Source: Bacteroidota bacterium (lineage in GTDB: Bacteria > Bacteroidota > Bacteroidia > Chitinophagales > Chitinophagaceae). From it: a stretch of 64,000 bases of DNA. The translations under genes and the position numbers were made by a program. How positions within the stretch are numbered: the stretch's first letter is position 1; every line of letters begins with the position of its first letter. The notes below the pieces were generated by a model that saw only the letters and a program-made list of their open reading frames with translations, did not search any database and was not told the DNA's origin. The stretch is taken from NCBI GenBank assembly GCA_947452555.1, contig CANGDH010000003.1, positions 62,001-126,000 of the forward strand. Direction: 5' to 3'. Positions 17,576 to 27,663 of the stretch are shown piece by piece.

Positions 17576-18904
17576 ATGTCAGTTATAACAGGAGAAAAAG
17601 AATTTTTTAAAGGAATAAATCAAATTCAATTTGAAGGACTTCAATCTGATAATCCGCTAGCATATAGGTGGTATGACGCTAGTAAAATAATTGGTGGTAA
17701 GCCAATGAAAGACTGGTTAAGATTTGCTGTTGCTTATTGGCATAGCTTCTGTGGCAATGGATCAGATCCTTTTGGTGGCCCTTCACTTATCCATCCATGG
17801 GACCAAAATACAGATCCTATTGCAAGAGCTAAAGAAAAAGCAGATGCTGCATTTGAGTTTATTACAAAATTAAATTTACCCTATTACTGTTTTCATGATA
17901 TTGATGTTGTTGATTATACCAATGACGTCCTAGATAATGAAAAAAGACTTGCAACAATGACTTCCTATTTAAAGGAGAAGCAACATGCAAGTGGTGTGAA
18001 ATTATTATGGGGTACAGCAAACGTATTTAGCCATAGAAGGTATATGAACGGGGCTTCCACAAATCCTAATTTTCATGTATTGGCACATGCAGGGGCTCAA
18101 GTGAAAGCAGCATTGGATGCGACGATTGCATTAAACGGGGAAAATTATGTTTTTTGGGGAGGTAGAGAAGGATACATGACTTTACTTAATACCAATATGA
18201 AAAGAGAGAAGGAACATTTGGCAAAGTTTTTACATACTGCAAAAGATTATGCTAGACAAAACGGATTTACAGGTACATTTTTTATTGAGCCAAAACCATG
18301 TGAACCAACAAAGCATCAATACGATTATGATAGTGAAACTGTAATTGGATTTTTAAGACAGTATAATTTATTGAATGATTTTAAATTAAATATTGAGGTA
18401 AATCATGCTACTCTAGCGGGTCATACTTTCCAACATGAATTACAAGTTGCAGTAGATGCAGGTATGTTAGGCAGTATGGATGCCAATAGAGGAGATTATC
18501 AAAATGGATGGGATACAGACCAATTTCCAAATAATTTAAATGAGTTAACTGAGTCTATGTTAATTATTATGGAAGCTGGAGGTTTTGGAGGGGGTGGAAT
18601 CAATTTTGATGCAAAAATTAGGAGAAACTCTACAGACGCAGCTGATTTGTTCTATGCACATATTGGCGGGATCGATAGTTTTGCGAGAGCATTAACTATT
18701 GCAGATGCTGTTTTACAAAAATCAAATTATAAAAAACTTAGGTCAGAAAGATATGTTTCATTTAATGAAGGTAAGGGGATGGAATTTGAAGCTGGTAGCT
18801 TAACCTTGAATGACTTAAGAGATTATGCAATCGAAAAAGGAGAGCCAACTACTATTAGTGGTCAACAGGAATACTTTGAAAATATTATTAATAAGTTTAT
18901 TTGA
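17576..18904 (+). CDS. xylA: Xylose isomerase
   Basis: Interconverts D-xylose and D-xylulose in the cytoplasm. The 442-residue length is that of class II enzymes, with their extended N terminus. Visible motifs are the catalytic-His region [18 protein letters not shown], the metal-binding [16 protein letters not shown], and the second metal-site region [22 protein letters not shown]. It forms an operon with xylB and probably the PhyH gene. Confidence 0.97.
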   Translation: MSVITGEKEFFKGINQIQFEGLQSDNPLAYRWYDASKIIGGKPMKDWLRFAVAYWHSFCGNGSDPFGGPSLIHPWDQNTDPIARAKEKADAAFEFITKLNLPYYCFHDIDVVDYTNDVLDNEKRLATMTSYLKEKQHASGVKLLWGTANVFSHRRYMNGASTNPNFHVLAHAGAQVKAALDATIALNGENYVFWGGREGYMTLLNTNMKREKEHLAKFLHTAKDYARQNGFTGTFFIEPKPCEPTKHQYDYDSETVIGFLRQYNLLNDFKLNIEVNHATLAGHTFQHELQVAVDAGMLGSMDANRGDYQNGWDTDQFPNNLNELTESMLIIMEAGGFGGGGINFDAKIRRNSTDAADLFYAHIGGIDSFARALTIADAVLQKSNYKKLRSERYVSFNEGKGMEFEAGSLTLNDLRDYAIEKGEPTTISGQQEYFENIINKFI

Positions 18905-18945
18905 TTTGATTTTATAGTTTGTTAGGATATTTCATATCTTAAAGC

Positions 18946-20262
18946 ATGCAAAAAGACCAGAGTAAGTTAGGATTATGGACAAGCACTTCGCTTGTGGTTG
19001 GGAATATGATTGGAGCAGGCGTGTTTTTAATGCCTGCAACTTTGGCAAGTTTTGGAGGGATTAGTATTGTAGGTTGGATTTGTTCTTCTATAGGTGCTTT
19101 TTTATTAGCTAAAGTATTTGCCCATTTAAGTAAAATAATGCCTGCAGGTGACGGCGGACCTTATGCATATTCTAGAAAAGGATTGGGTGATTTTGCAGGG
19201 TTCTTAGTTGCTTGGGGTTATTTGGTGTCTGTTTGGTGCACTAATGCAGCTATCACGGTTTCTTTTATCAGTGCATTAAGCACATTCATCCCAATTTTAG
19301 CAACTAATTCTTTTCTAGCAGTCTTTTGTGGCTTAGCTACTATTTGGTTTTTGACATGGGTAAACACTTTGGGAATTGTGACGTCGGGCAGGCTTCAGTT
19401 AACCACTACTATTTTAAAAATTGTTCCAATTGTATTAGTTGGAATTGGGGGCATGTTTTTTATAAAACTGGGAAATTTTTTACCTTTTAATTCAAGTGGA
19501 ACTTCTTCCTTTGAAGCAATAACGGCCACTACAACTTTAACATTTTTTGCATTTCTAGGAATTGAATGTGCTACCATACCTTCGGGCAGTGTAGCTAACC
19601 CTGAAAAAACGATTGCCAAGGCAACCATATTAGGTACTTTGATTGCAACTGCTGTTTATATATTAAGCACCGTAAGTATAATGGGAATGATTCCCGCTGC
19701 ACAATTGCAAAATACAGTGACCCCTTTTGCAGACGCTGCAACCATTATATTTGGAGCAGGTTCAAAATACTGGGTTAGCGCAGGAGTTGCTATTGCCGCC
19801 TTTGGTGCTTTAAATGGATTTATTTTAATTCAAGGCCAAATTCCATATGCTATTGCAAAGGATAAATTATTTCCAGCAGTTTTTGCAAAGAAAAATAGCA
19901 AGGGAGTACCTGCCTTGGGTATTGCAATCTCAAGTGTATTCGTTTCCATTTTCATGAGCATGAATTATACAAAAGGCTTAGTAGCACAGTTTAAATTTTT
20001 AATCTTGCTTTCTACTTTGACCGTTCTTATTCCTTATTTATTTTCAACCGCCGCCTACATGATTTTACGTCTACAAGAAAAATTGACTAGTGTAAAATTA
20101 ATTACTGGGGCGGCAGTCCTTTCTTTTTTTGCCTTTCTATTTTCCTTATGGATGATTTATGGCTCAGGTCAAGAAACTGTATTTTGGGGATTTTTATTGT
20201 CCATGTCTTCTGTGCCTATTTATGTATGGGCTGTTTGGAAAAGAGACAGAATTGCTAACTAA
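18946..20262 (+). CDS. APC-superfamily basic amino-acid permease (AdiC/PotE-like)
   Basis: A 438-residue inner-membrane transporter with about 12 predicted helices. The first helix carries GNMIGAGVFLMPA, the unwound-helix substrate motif of the APC superfamily. GDGGPYAYSRKGLG follows, a signature of the arginine/agmatine antiporter (AdiC) and PotE group. It lies 40 bases before a DDAH/arginine-deiminase-like gene, so uptake or exchange of arginine-like compounds is a reasonable inference. The exact substrate is not determined. Confidence 0.82.
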   Translation: MQKDQSKLGLWTSTSLVVGNMIGAGVFLMPATLASFGGISIVGWICSSIGAFLLAKVFAHLSKIMPAGDGGPYAYSRKGLGDFAGFLVAWGYLVSVWCTNAAITVSFISALSTFIPILATNSFLAVFCGLATIWFLTWVNTLGIVTSGRLQLTTTILKIVPIVLVGIGGMFFIKLGNFLPFNSSGTSSFEAITATTTLTFFAFLGIECATIPSGSVANPEKTIAKATILGTLIATAVYILSTVSIMGMIPAAQLQNTVTPFADAATIIFGAGSKYWVSAGVAIAAFGALNGFILIQGQIPYAIAKDKLFPAVFAKKNSKGVPALGIAISSVFVSIFMSMNYTKGLVAQFKFLILLSTLTVLIPYLFSTAAYMILRLQEKLTSVKLITGAAVLSFFAFLFSLWMIYGSGQETVFWGFLLSMSSVPIYVWAVWKRDRIAN

Positions 20263-20302
20263 AATATTCAATCATAATAATCATTAAAATCAAATTTATC
20301 AA

Positions 20303-21172
20303 ATGAGCTCACATTCAGAATTTGGAAAGCTTAAGTCCGTATTTATTAAACAAGCAAGTGCTGCATTTATTAACGATGCACATATTGAGCAACACTGGGA
20401 GGCTTTAAATTATTTAGGAAAGCCAGAAATCAATAAAGCTTTAGAAGAATATAAAGCGTTTGAACAAGTGTTTAAAGACAACGGCACAGAAATTTTCTAT
20501 TTACCAGAAGATCCTACCGTTAATATGGATTCTATTTATTGTAGAGACGCAGCTATTGCAACAAGTGCTGGTATGATTATTTGTAATATGGGTAAGGAAG
20601 GGCGTAAAAATGAACCATTGGCGGAACAAAAAGCATTTGAAGCAAATGGAATTCCAGTACTTGGAGTCATAAAAGCCCCAGGTACACTAGAAGGCGGGGA
20701 TGTGGCTTGGCTGGACGACAAGACATTGGCAGTGGGACATACGTATAGAACGAACCTTGAGGGGATTCAACAATTAACTGAATTACTTGCACCCATTGGC
20801 GTAACAGTGATGTCGGTTCCTATGCCGCATTACAAAGGGCCGTCGGATGTATTTCATTTAATGTCGGTATTGAGCCCAGTTGACAAAAATATAGCAGTAG
20901 TATATTCTCCTTTAATTCCTATTATTTTTAGAAACGAATTAATAAATAGAGGTTTTAAATTAGTGGAAGTGCCAGACGAGGAATTTGATAGTATGGGATG
21001 TAATGTATTGGCATTGGCGCCAAGCGTTTGCTTAATGGTTAAAGGAAATCCTAAAACTAAAGCAGCTTTAGAAAATGCAGGTTGTAAAGTAATTGAATAT
21101 CAAGGTGCAGAAATAAGTGTTAAGGGGGGCGGTGGCCCAACTTGTTTAACAAGACCAATTGAACGTTTATAA
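20303..21172 (+). CDS. DDAH/arginine-deiminase-like guanidine hydrolase
   Basis: A 289-residue member of the guanidino-group-modifying superfamily, which hydrolyses arginine or methylated arginine to (citrulline plus) ammonia or methylamines. Features are YCRDAAIA near residue 80, LEGGDVAWLDD, the catalytic His in SDVFHLMS and the nucleophilic cysteine C281 in GGPTCLTRPI. Domain size matches dimethylarginine dimethylaminohydrolase rather than the longer ADI. With the permease upstream it probably forms a small module for arginine-derived substrates. Confidence 0.82.
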   Translation: MSSHSEFGKLKSVFIKQASAAFINDAHIEQHWEALNYLGKPEINKALEEYKAFEQVFKDNGTEIFYLPEDPTVNMDSIYCRDAAIATSAGMIICNMGKEGRKNEPLAEQKAFEANGIPVLGVIKAPGTLEGGDVAWLDDKTLAVGHTYRTNLEGIQQLTELLAPIGVTVMSVPMPHYKGPSDVFHLMSVLSPVDKNIAVVYSPLIPIIFRNELINRGFKLVEVPDEEFDSMGCNVLALAPSVCLMVKGNPKTKAALENAGCKVIEYQGAEISVKGGGGPTCLTRPIERL

Positions 21173-21185
21173 TTAATGAACTTAA

Positions 21186-22073
21186 CTACTTCATTAAAAT
21201 AATAATAATGGAGCCGCTAATCATAATAGCGGCTCCTATTAGTTTCTGGATTAAATGTGTTTCTTTAAAAATTCGATTGCCTAAAATCACAGTCAAAATA
21301 ATAGATAATTGAAATAGCGATAATGCATAACCAACCGGCATATTATTCAATGTGTAGTTAGTGGAAGCTAACATAATGCCAATACTAATTACCAATGCAA
21401 AATACTTTCCCATTAAATTATTGTTCAGCTTTTGAAACTCTTGTTTCAATTTTATTTTTGTAAAGCTGATAAATAATAAGGAAAAAAAACTTCCAAAAAT
21501 ACTCCAACCAGCAAATGCTACACTCAAATTGGAGTAGTGAATTACGTTTTTATCCAATACTGCTTGTATGCCAGTAAGGACTAGTGCAGCTAACCTAAAT
21601 TGAATGGCAGGTTGTTTTAAGAGTGACCAAGAAAATTGCTCTTTAGTAGTGTCTAGTACAAAATAACTTCCGGCTATGATTAATAATACGCCAAGTAATC
21701 CCCAGTAATTTGGTAATTCATGAATAAGTATAAAAGCAAATACCATCCCAATAATTGATTTATAAGCATTGATAGGGCCTAGTACGGAAAGGTCTCCTGT
21801 TTCTAGTGCCTTTATAATAAATCCGTTACCCAGTGCCCCTGCAATGCCTCCTAATATTGAGTATGACCAAAATTCGCGACCTAAGGTTTGAATTGGGTAA
21901 TCGTAAATAAGCACAATACTAAATACCCCAAGTGCTAAATAAGTTAATAGGTTTACAAATAAAGGAGGTTGTCCGAGACCAGTTATTTGCTTCTGTAAAA
22001 CATTCGCAATAGGATTGGCAAAAATCCTAAAGGTTACTGCGATAATGGTAATATTGATTATAGGGGCTAACAA
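21186..22073 (-). CDS. EamA/DMT-family transporter
   Basis: A 295-residue inner-membrane protein with ten predicted helices in two repeats, the pattern of the drug/metabolite transporter superfamily. The half-repeat boundary falls near residue 145, and both halves contain the small-residue-rich helices typical of EamA. No substrate can be assigned. It is convergent with the DDAH-like gene, with 13 bases between stops, and lies 40 bases downstream of the amidohydrolase at 22114. Confidence 0.8.
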   Translation of the reverse strand: MLAPIINITIIAVTFRIFANPIANVLQKQITGLGQPPLFVNLLTYLALGVFSIVLIYDYPIQTLGREFWSYSILGGIAGALGNGFIIKALETGDLSVLGPINAYKSIIGMVFAFILIHELPNYWGLLGVLLIIAGSYFVLDTTKEQFSWSLLKQPAIQFRLAALVLTGIQAVLDKNVIHYSNLSVAFAGWSIFGSFFSLLFISFTKIKLKQEFQKLNNNLMGKYFALVISIGIMLASTNYTLNNMPVGYALSLFQLSIILTVILGNRIFKETHLIQKLIGAAIMISGSIIIILMK

Positions 22074-22113
22074 TTATAATTCTGGTTACTTTGTTTATTT
22101 CAATGTTCTTAGA

Positions 22114-23538
22114 TTATTTCAATTCACTTATTACTGCCGCCAAATTTGACAATATTAAATCCAATGCTGCTCTGTCATAATATTTGCCTTGACGAATAAT
22201 ACCCTCTATTTTTTCAGTATTTCGAATCGATATTAATGGATTGTCACTTAATATAAGCAATTCTGCTTTTTTGCCTTTTGCAACAGCCCCAAATTGGGTG
22301 CTCAAATTAAAGAAGGCAGGCCCATTAATAATAGAACTCGCTAAAGCCTGTTGCGGACTTAATCCATATTTTACCATAATGGCTAATTCGTCATGCATTC
22401 CTTTTCCTGGGTAGTTAAATGAATTCAAATAACCAGCATCTGTACCCGCTAAAATAGTGATACCCGCTTTGTAAAGCAAAGGCAATAAACTAGCACTAGC
22501 TTCAAAATTTTGATGTCTAAATTGTATCCCTGCTGCGTCATCATTAGCAGCTCTTTGCACTCTCCAATTATAGGTTCTTTTCAATGCAGGCCCAAGGTAT
22601 TTTAAGTAGTCGTCATGCTTGTGGTCATTTATGTCTAAATAGGTGGTAACGTAGCTCCCATTAATAGTAGGCACAACGGCTGTCCCATTTAATGCCAATT
22701 TTTTAAATTTAGCCATGGCAATAGCGCTGTCAAAACTGCTTAAGTATAAAGCATTCGCTTCTTTACTGGAAATTTTACCCTCCGCTTTTAGTTTAGTAAT
22801 CTCTTCTTCTTTATTGGAAGCAGACCTACTTAAATACCCAATATGTTCAATAGCAGACAATCCATTTTTAGAAAATGTTTCAATCGTCATAGTGGCAGGA
22901 GCATGACCGGTTACTTTCCAGCCTCTTTTTCTAGCAGCTATAATACTCTTTAAAAATAATTCAGGCTCTAAAGTGTTGTCTGTGATTTTCACAAAGTCAA
23001 CCTTTAATTTTTGTAATGAATCCAAAGCTATTTTCAATTCTGCTTCATTCGCAATTTCTAAATCACCTGGCCAAATAGATTTAGGCCCCTCCAATTTAGG
23101 GCCCGACGTAAAAATAGCAGGTCCAAATAGTTGCTTTTTATTTATTGAATCTTTCCAATTCAAGACGTCTATACTAATGTCGCCAGCACAGTCTCTTACA
23201 TGACTTACGCCCATGGCGATATACAATGGTAGTAGCATTTTATTTTCTGCCACCAAAGTATCACCCCCAAAATGTACATGCATATCCCATAAGGAAGGCA
23301 TGATATACTTTCCAGTTCCCTTAATTATATTGGTTGCCTTGTATTTAGACTGAATGGAAGCATTACCCACTGCAATGATATCATCATTAATAATAGCAAT
23401 TGTTTGATGCGTATAAATTTTATTGCTTTTAACGTCAATAATATTTATGTCTTTTAATAAAATATCAATATTTGTTTTTTGAGCTATGGAGCTTAAAGTG
23501 ATTAACGTTATCGACAAAACGAATATTAGTTGCTTCAT
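22114..23538 (-). CDS. Secreted amidohydrolase (second copy type)
   Basis: A 474-residue exported amidohydrolase with signal peptide KQLIFVLSITLITLSSIAQ. Binuclear metal-site motifs are MWDMHVHFGG, a lysine in VDFVKITDN, VTGHAPAT, IEHIGYL and AGTDAGYLN. It differs clearly in sequence and length from the amidohydrolase at 13877, so the two are distant paralogues rather than a recent duplication. The substrate is unknown. It sits 17 bases downstream of the acetyltransferase gene in a leftward series of five genes. Confidence 0.82.
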   Translation of the reverse strand: MKQLIFVLSITLITLSSIAQKTNIDILLKDINIIDVKSNKIYTHQTIAIINDDIIAVGNASIQSKYKATNIIKGTGKYIMPSLWDMHVHFGGDTLVAENKMLLPLYIAMGVSHVRDCAGDISIDVLNWKDSINKKQLFGPAIFTSGPKLEGPKSIWPGDLEIANEAELKIALDSLQKLKVDFVKITDNTLEPELFLKSIIAARKRGWKVTGHAPATMTIETFSKNGLSAIEHIGYLSRSASNKEEEITKLKAEGKISSKEANALYLSSFDSAIAMAKFKKLALNGTAVVPTINGSYVTTYLDINDHKHDDYLKYLGPALKRTYNWRVQRAANDDAAGIQFRHQNFEASASLLPLLYKAGITILAGTDAGYLNSFNYPGKGMHDELAIMVKYGLSPQQALASSIINGPAFFNLSTQFGAVAKGKKAELLILSDNPLISIRNTEKIEGIIRQGKYYDRAALDLILSNLAAVISELK

Positions 23539-23555
23539 GAATACTAAGTTTATAA

Positions 23556-24110
23556 TTATTTATTCCAATCCCATAATACAATATCCCATCTTACGCCACC
23601 ATAGTCAATACTATGAATTACTTGGAAGCCTGATTTAATATGCGCTTTTAAGGACCTTGGATTATTGTCAGCTACGTCTGTAATTAAGTAATTGAATTGA
23701 GTATGATAACAGTCTTTAAAGTAGTTATACATTTGTTGAACTAGTCCAATACCTCTGTAACCCTTTCCTACACATAGTTGTCCAACTAAAACATAAGGCG
23801 CTTCATTTAAAGGCTTACCCTCAAAGTTTAGTTTATTTAAGACATTAAAAAGGTCGTCTAATAGTTCATGTTGTCCGTATATATCTTTCGTAGTCACTAA
23901 CGCATAGCCAACAACGGTCTCGCCATCTTTAGCAATAACGGAAGCTCCATATGTATGCATTGCTTTTAATAAGTCTAAACTATATTCTGCAGTTACAAAT
24001 CCTTCTTTTGTAGCTTCGACTTCGCCAATTATTCTTTTTAAATTCGCTTTTTGTAATGCTTGAATGCCAATTAAATCTGCTTCGCTATTTGCCCTTGTTA
24101 CTTCTACCAT
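23556..24110 (-). CDS. GNAT-family N-acetyltransferase
   Basis: A 184-residue acetyltransferase. The acetyl-CoA pyrophosphate loop is visible in QLCVGKGYRGIGLVQQMY, preceded by the beta-strand pair AKDGETVVGYALVTT and followed by the beta-bulge region YLITDVADNNPRSLKAHIKSGFQ. The acceptor substrate cannot be told. It lies between the CLC gene (24 bases) and the amidohydrolase (17 bases). Confidence 0.8.
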   Translation of the reverse strand: MVEVTRANSEADLIGIQALQKANLKRIIGEVEATKEGFVTAEYSLDLLKAMHTYGASVIAKDGETVVGYALVTTKDIYGQHELLDDLFNVLNKLNFEGKPLNEAPYVLVGQLCVGKGYRGIGLVQQMYNYFKDCYHTQFNYLITDVADNNPRSLKAHIKSGFQVIHSIDYGGVRWDIVLWDWNK

Positions 24111-24133
24111 TCTATTTTTTTATTTCAACTTAA

Positions 24134-25384
24134 TTATAAAGAAAAAACCTTTTTGATATAGTTATACATATCATACTTGGTTCCAAGTTTTTCTTGTGCA
24201 CTATATATACCTTCTATTCCTGACGAAAAATAGGCAAAAATACTTGCTATGCCAACATACCATCCAGCTTGCAATCCAAATAATTCAAAGCCCATAATAA
24301 TAGAAGCAATAACACAGTGGGTAGCTCCTGCAAATACTGCTACAAATCCCATTGCTGCTAAAATTGCCAAAGGCAATGGCACAAATACTATTAGGGCGCT
24401 TCCTAAACTGGCACCTATAAAAAATAAAGGAGTTACTTCGCCTCCTTTGAACCCAGCGTTTAATGTTAAAGCGGTTAATACTAATTTTATTAGAAAATCA
24501 TAAGGTCCTGCTTGTGTTGTAAAAGAAGCAACTATACTCGGAATACCCAATCCAATGAATTTGGTAGATCCCAATAAATGAATTGCTGCAAGTAGCAAAA
24601 GCCCCCCTATAAATGGTCTTGCAGGTACATATGAAATTATATTAAAAAGTCTTTTCCATCCTTTGCCTACCCAGGTAAAGGCTAGTGCAGTTAATCCAAA
24701 TAGGATTCCTGCGAAACCGGCCCATCCAATATTTTTTATATCAAAACTGTTTACAATCGATAAGGTATAGTGGGTGTGTTCTATATGCCAAGCCAAGCAG
24801 GTATAGTGTGCTATATAGGCGGCTGCTAAACTTGGAATTATAGATCGTAAATGAATTTTTCGAAAACTCATTATCTCCAGTGCGAAAATTGCACCAGCCA
24901 AGGGTGTTCCAAATACAGCTGCGAATCCGGCACTAATACCAATTATAATAATAGTTTTTCGCTGGCCGTCATTTAGTTTAAACCATTTAGTAAACTGATC
25001 TGCAATGGCGCCGCCCATTTGAACTGCCGTGCCTTCTCGTCCTGCAGAACCCCCAGCTAAATGCGTTAACAGCGTTGTTATAAAAACCAAAGGAGCCATT
25101 AAAAATGGAATTGGCTTATTGGGTGACTGATGTGTTTCAAGTAATAAATTATTGCCTTTAACTGATTCCTTACCTAAATAATAATATAGGAGACCTATCA
25201 ATAAACCTATAATTGGTAAGCTATAAATAATCCATGCATGTTGTTCTCTAAATAAAGTCACAAAATCTAAGCTACTTAAAAATAAGGCGGTAGCGGATCC
25301 AATACTCAGTCCAACAATCCCACACAATAAGGTCCATTTAATGAAATTATTAACTGCAGTAATATAAGGGTGACTAGTAGACAT
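24134..25384 (-). CDS. CLC-family anion transporter, fluoride-exporter-like filter
   Basis: A 416-residue CLC protein with about 10-12 helices. The gating-glutamate motif is GSAGREGTAVQMGG (Glu117) and the mid-protein motif AAVFGTPLAGAIFALEI is intact. In chloride CLCs the filter serine lies in GSGIP; here the same place reads GNNLL (77-81). The internal proton glutamate (second Glu of IIEEM in E. coli) is Ile. The GNNL-type replacement is, as I remember it, a mark of the CLC-F fluoride/proton antiporters. I therefore infer fluoride export rather than chloride transport. No fluoride riboswitch is apparent upstream. It follows the 86-residue gene by 3 bases. Confidence 0.82.
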   Translation of the reverse strand: MSTSHPYITAVNNFIKWTLLCGIVGLSIGSATALFLSSLDFVTLFREQHAWIIYSLPIIGLLIGLLYYYLGKESVKGNNLLLETHQSPNKPIPFLMAPLVFITTLLTHLAGGSAGREGTAVQMGGAIADQFTKWFKLNDGQRKTIIIIGISAGFAAVFGTPLAGAIFALEIMSFRKIHLRSIIPSLAAAYIAHYTCLAWHIEHTHYTLSIVNSFDIKNIGWAGFAGILFGLTALAFTWVGKGWKRLFNIISYVPARPFIGGLLLLAAIHLLGSTKFIGLGIPSIVASFTTQAGPYDFLIKLVLTALTLNAGFKGGEVTPLFFIGASLGSALIVFVPLPLAILAAMGFVAVFAGATHCVIASIIMGFELFGLQAGWYVGIASIFAYFSSGIEGIYSAQEKLGTKYDMYNYIKKVFSL

Positions 25385-25387
25385 TTT

Positions 25388-25648
25388 TTAGTTGGCCGTT
25401 TTACTAAATAGTGGTTTGCACAATAACCCTATGGCAATGATCACCCAAACTATATTCACCATCATAGAAGGATATGCTTGGTGATAATAGGTGTTTACAA
25501 CAAAAAATAAGCCTCCAATTATATTAGCCCAAACATAGGGTTTGCTATTTGCATGAATTTTGCCCCATATATTAAGTGCATAGGAGCCTACTATTAAAAC
25601 CGAGGCTGTCCAACCCATAACTTCAACTACTATTTCTAATGTGCTCAT
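25388..25648 (-). CDS. Small membrane protein, CBU_0592-like
   Basis: An 86-residue protein with three predicted helices (about 9-27, 40-58 and 63-79) and little outside the membrane. The pattern VMGWTASVLIVGSYALNIWGKI...NIIGGLFFVVNTYYHQAYPSM resembles the CBU_0592-type family of small integral membrane proteins, whose function is not established. It is the first gene of the leftward set and abuts the CLC gene (3 bases), so co-expression is likely. Confidence 0.7.
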   Translation of the reverse strand: MSTLEIVVEVMGWTASVLIVGSYALNIWGKIHANSKPYVWANIIGGLFFVVNTYYHQAYPSMMVNIVWVIIAIGLLCKPLFSKTAN

Positions 25649-25723
25649 ATTTTTCTATTATCGTAAAATTCTTAATACCTATATTAAACGAAAATAAGCT
25701 TTTATAAATATATTCGCGCTTCA

Positions 25724-26044
25724 ATGAAACAGAACTTAATCGCTTTCTTTATTGCTACTGTTATGTTTGTACAGATTTTCCCTGTAGCAAGTTTAATGCT
25801 ATTGACAAAATCACAGGACAAAGACTATGCTGCTGAAAACGAGATAGCGTTATCTATTTCATTACAACAAATTGAAGAAGACGATACAGATGTAGCTAAA
25901 GCCTTAACAGAACATTTAGATTGGCATACGATAGCTGTTTTTCATAATACTAACGACTGTAAAGTTCATTTTGTAGAAAACGACAAGAAGAGCAATAAAG
26001 GGCATGTTTCTGTCCTAATACCACCTCCTAATTTTTGGGCTTAG
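25724..26044 (+). CDS. Exported hypothetical protein
   Basis: I do not recognise this 106-residue protein. It has an N-terminal hydrophobic segment (NLIAFFIATVMFVQIFPVASLMLL) suited to a signal peptide or anchor. An acidic middle region (QQIEEDDTDVAKA) follows, then an ending IPPPNFWA that looks like a short proline-rich tail. There is one cysteine, so no disulphide. It is divergent from the 86-residue membrane gene and 97 bases upstream of the SulP gene. Confidence 0.6.
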   Translation: MKQNLIAFFIATVMFVQIFPVASLMLLTKSQDKDYAAENEIALSISLQQIEEDDTDVAKALTEHLDWHTIAVFHNTNDCKVHFVENDKKSNKGHVSVLIPPPNFWA

Positions 26045-26141
26045 GTTATTACATCGAAACTCAATTCATTTTCCATATCAAATAATAGCATGGCCCTTGT
26101 TTAAAGCGGCTTAATCTTATTATTTAAAGTAACTTTAATTT

Positions 26142-27653
26142 ATGAAATCAGTTATGCCCTCTAATGGGTTTAGTTTAAAATATTTAAAAGACGATTTGCC
26201 TGCTGGCTTAGTTGTTTTCTTAGTAGCGTTGCCCTTATGTTTGGGTATCGCTTTGGCATCTGGGGCTCCTTTGTTTTCTGGTATTATTGCAGGTATTGTT
26301 GGGGGTATTGTTGTTGCTTCTATTAGTGGTTCTGCATTGAGTGTCACAGGTCCCGCTGCAGGTTTAACAGTAATTGTTTTAAATGGCATTACACAATTAG
26401 GAAGTTTCGATATTTTTTTAGTAGCAGTGATGATTGCTGGAGTTTTGCAAATAGGCCTTGGATATTTAAAAGCAGGACTGATTGCACATTATTTTCCATC
26501 AAGCGTTATCAAAGGGATGCTTGCGGCTATTGGGATTATATTGATACTAAAGCAATTACCAATTGCGATTGGTTATAATGAAGCAAGTAATCTTCCTTAC
26601 CATTATGGTGCTATTATAATTGGAGTGAGTTCTATCGCGGTCATTTTAATATGTGATATTCCATCTCTTAAAAAGTTTGTGTTTTTTAAATGGGTACCTG
26701 GTGCTTTAATTGCAGTGGCAATAGGGGTAGCATTGAATGAAGCATTTAAATTGTATAAGCCAGAGTGGTCACTACCCTTAGATCATATGGTAAAATTGCC
26801 AGTAGCTAAAAACTCAACACAATTTTTCCAACAATTTACGCTTCCTAATTTCTCGGCACTTACAAATTATAATGTGTATGTACTTGGAGTTACAATTGCA
26901 ATTGTTGCTAGTTTAGAAAGTTTATTAAGTACAGAAGCTGCTGATAAGTTAGATCCAAACAAACGCATAACTCCAACCAATCGAGAACTTGTTGCGCAAG
27001 GGTTTGGTAATTTAATTTCCGGATTCATTGGAGGGCTTCCTGTGACAGCGGTGATTGTAAGAACTTCAGCGAATGCGAATGCTGGAGCTAAAACAAAAAT
27101 GTCTGCAATATTTCATGGGTTTTTATTAATGGTAAGTGTCATTGCATTTGCTGAGCTATTAAATAAAATCCCTCTCGCATGTTTGGCCGCTGTATTATTA
27201 GTAGTAGGATATAAATTAGCTAAAATTTCTCTGTTTAAAGAAATGTATAAATTAGGATGGGAACAGTTTATGCCATTTATTATTACCATTATGGTGATTC
27301 AGTTTACCGACTTACTAAAAGGAATTGCCATAGGCATGCTAGTTGCTATTTTTTATATTCTAAGAACTAATTTTAGAAGAGATTATCAAATTCATCATGA
27401 AACAAAAGCGGAAGGTGGTGCTATTAGAATTACTTTATCAGAACATGTTACATTTATAAATAAAGGAAGTATTGCAAAAAAATTAGCTGAAATTCCTAAT
27501 GACACACATGTTCAAATTGATGCATCACAATCTCACTTTATTGACTTAGATGTTTTAGAAATATTACATAATTTTAAGACACAAGCTGCTTTGAAAAATA
27601 TTACAGTTGAATTCATTCAAGTTCCTGATCGAATCAAAATATCAGGACATTAA
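26142..27653 (+). CDS. SulP-family anion transporter (probable bicarbonate)
   Basis: A 503-residue inner-membrane transporter with about 11-12 helices followed by a cytoplasmic STAS domain (about residues 415-500, with [20 protein letters not shown]). The N-terminal [23 protein letters not shown] and the [24 protein letters not shown] region are SulP hallmarks. A beta-carbonic anhydrase begins 10 bases downstream. That pairing recurs in bacteria and favours bicarbonate over sulphate as substrate, which is inference. Confidence 0.87.
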   Translation: MKSVMPSNGFSLKYLKDDLPAGLVVFLVALPLCLGIALASGAPLFSGIIAGIVGGIVVASISGSALSVTGPAAGLTVIVLNGITQLGSFDIFLVAVMIAGVLQIGLGYLKAGLIAHYFPSSVIKGMLAAIGIILILKQLPIAIGYNEASNLPYHYGAIIIGVSSIAVILICDIPSLKKFVFFKWVPGALIAVAIGVALNEAFKLYKPEWSLPLDHMVKLPVAKNSTQFFQQFTLPNFSALTNYNVYVLGVTIAIVASLESLLSTEAADKLDPNKRITPTNRELVAQGFGNLISGFIGGLPVTAVIVRTSANANAGAKTKMSAIFHGFLLMVSVIAFAELLNKIPLACLAAVLLVVGYKLAKISLFKEMYKLGWEQFMPFIITIMVIQFTDLLKGIAIGMLVAIFYILRTNFRRDYQIHHETKAEGGAIRITLSEHVTFINKGSIAKKLAEIPNDTHVQIDASQSHFIDLDVLEILHNFKTQAALKNITVEFIQVPDRIKISGH

Positions 27654-27663
27654 AAAAAGTACA

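Noticed and set aside
27607..27663. Longer carbonic anhydrase start at TTG 27607
   Set aside because: It lies inside the SulP coding sequence and adds residues not seen in the family; ATG 27664 gives the normal length.
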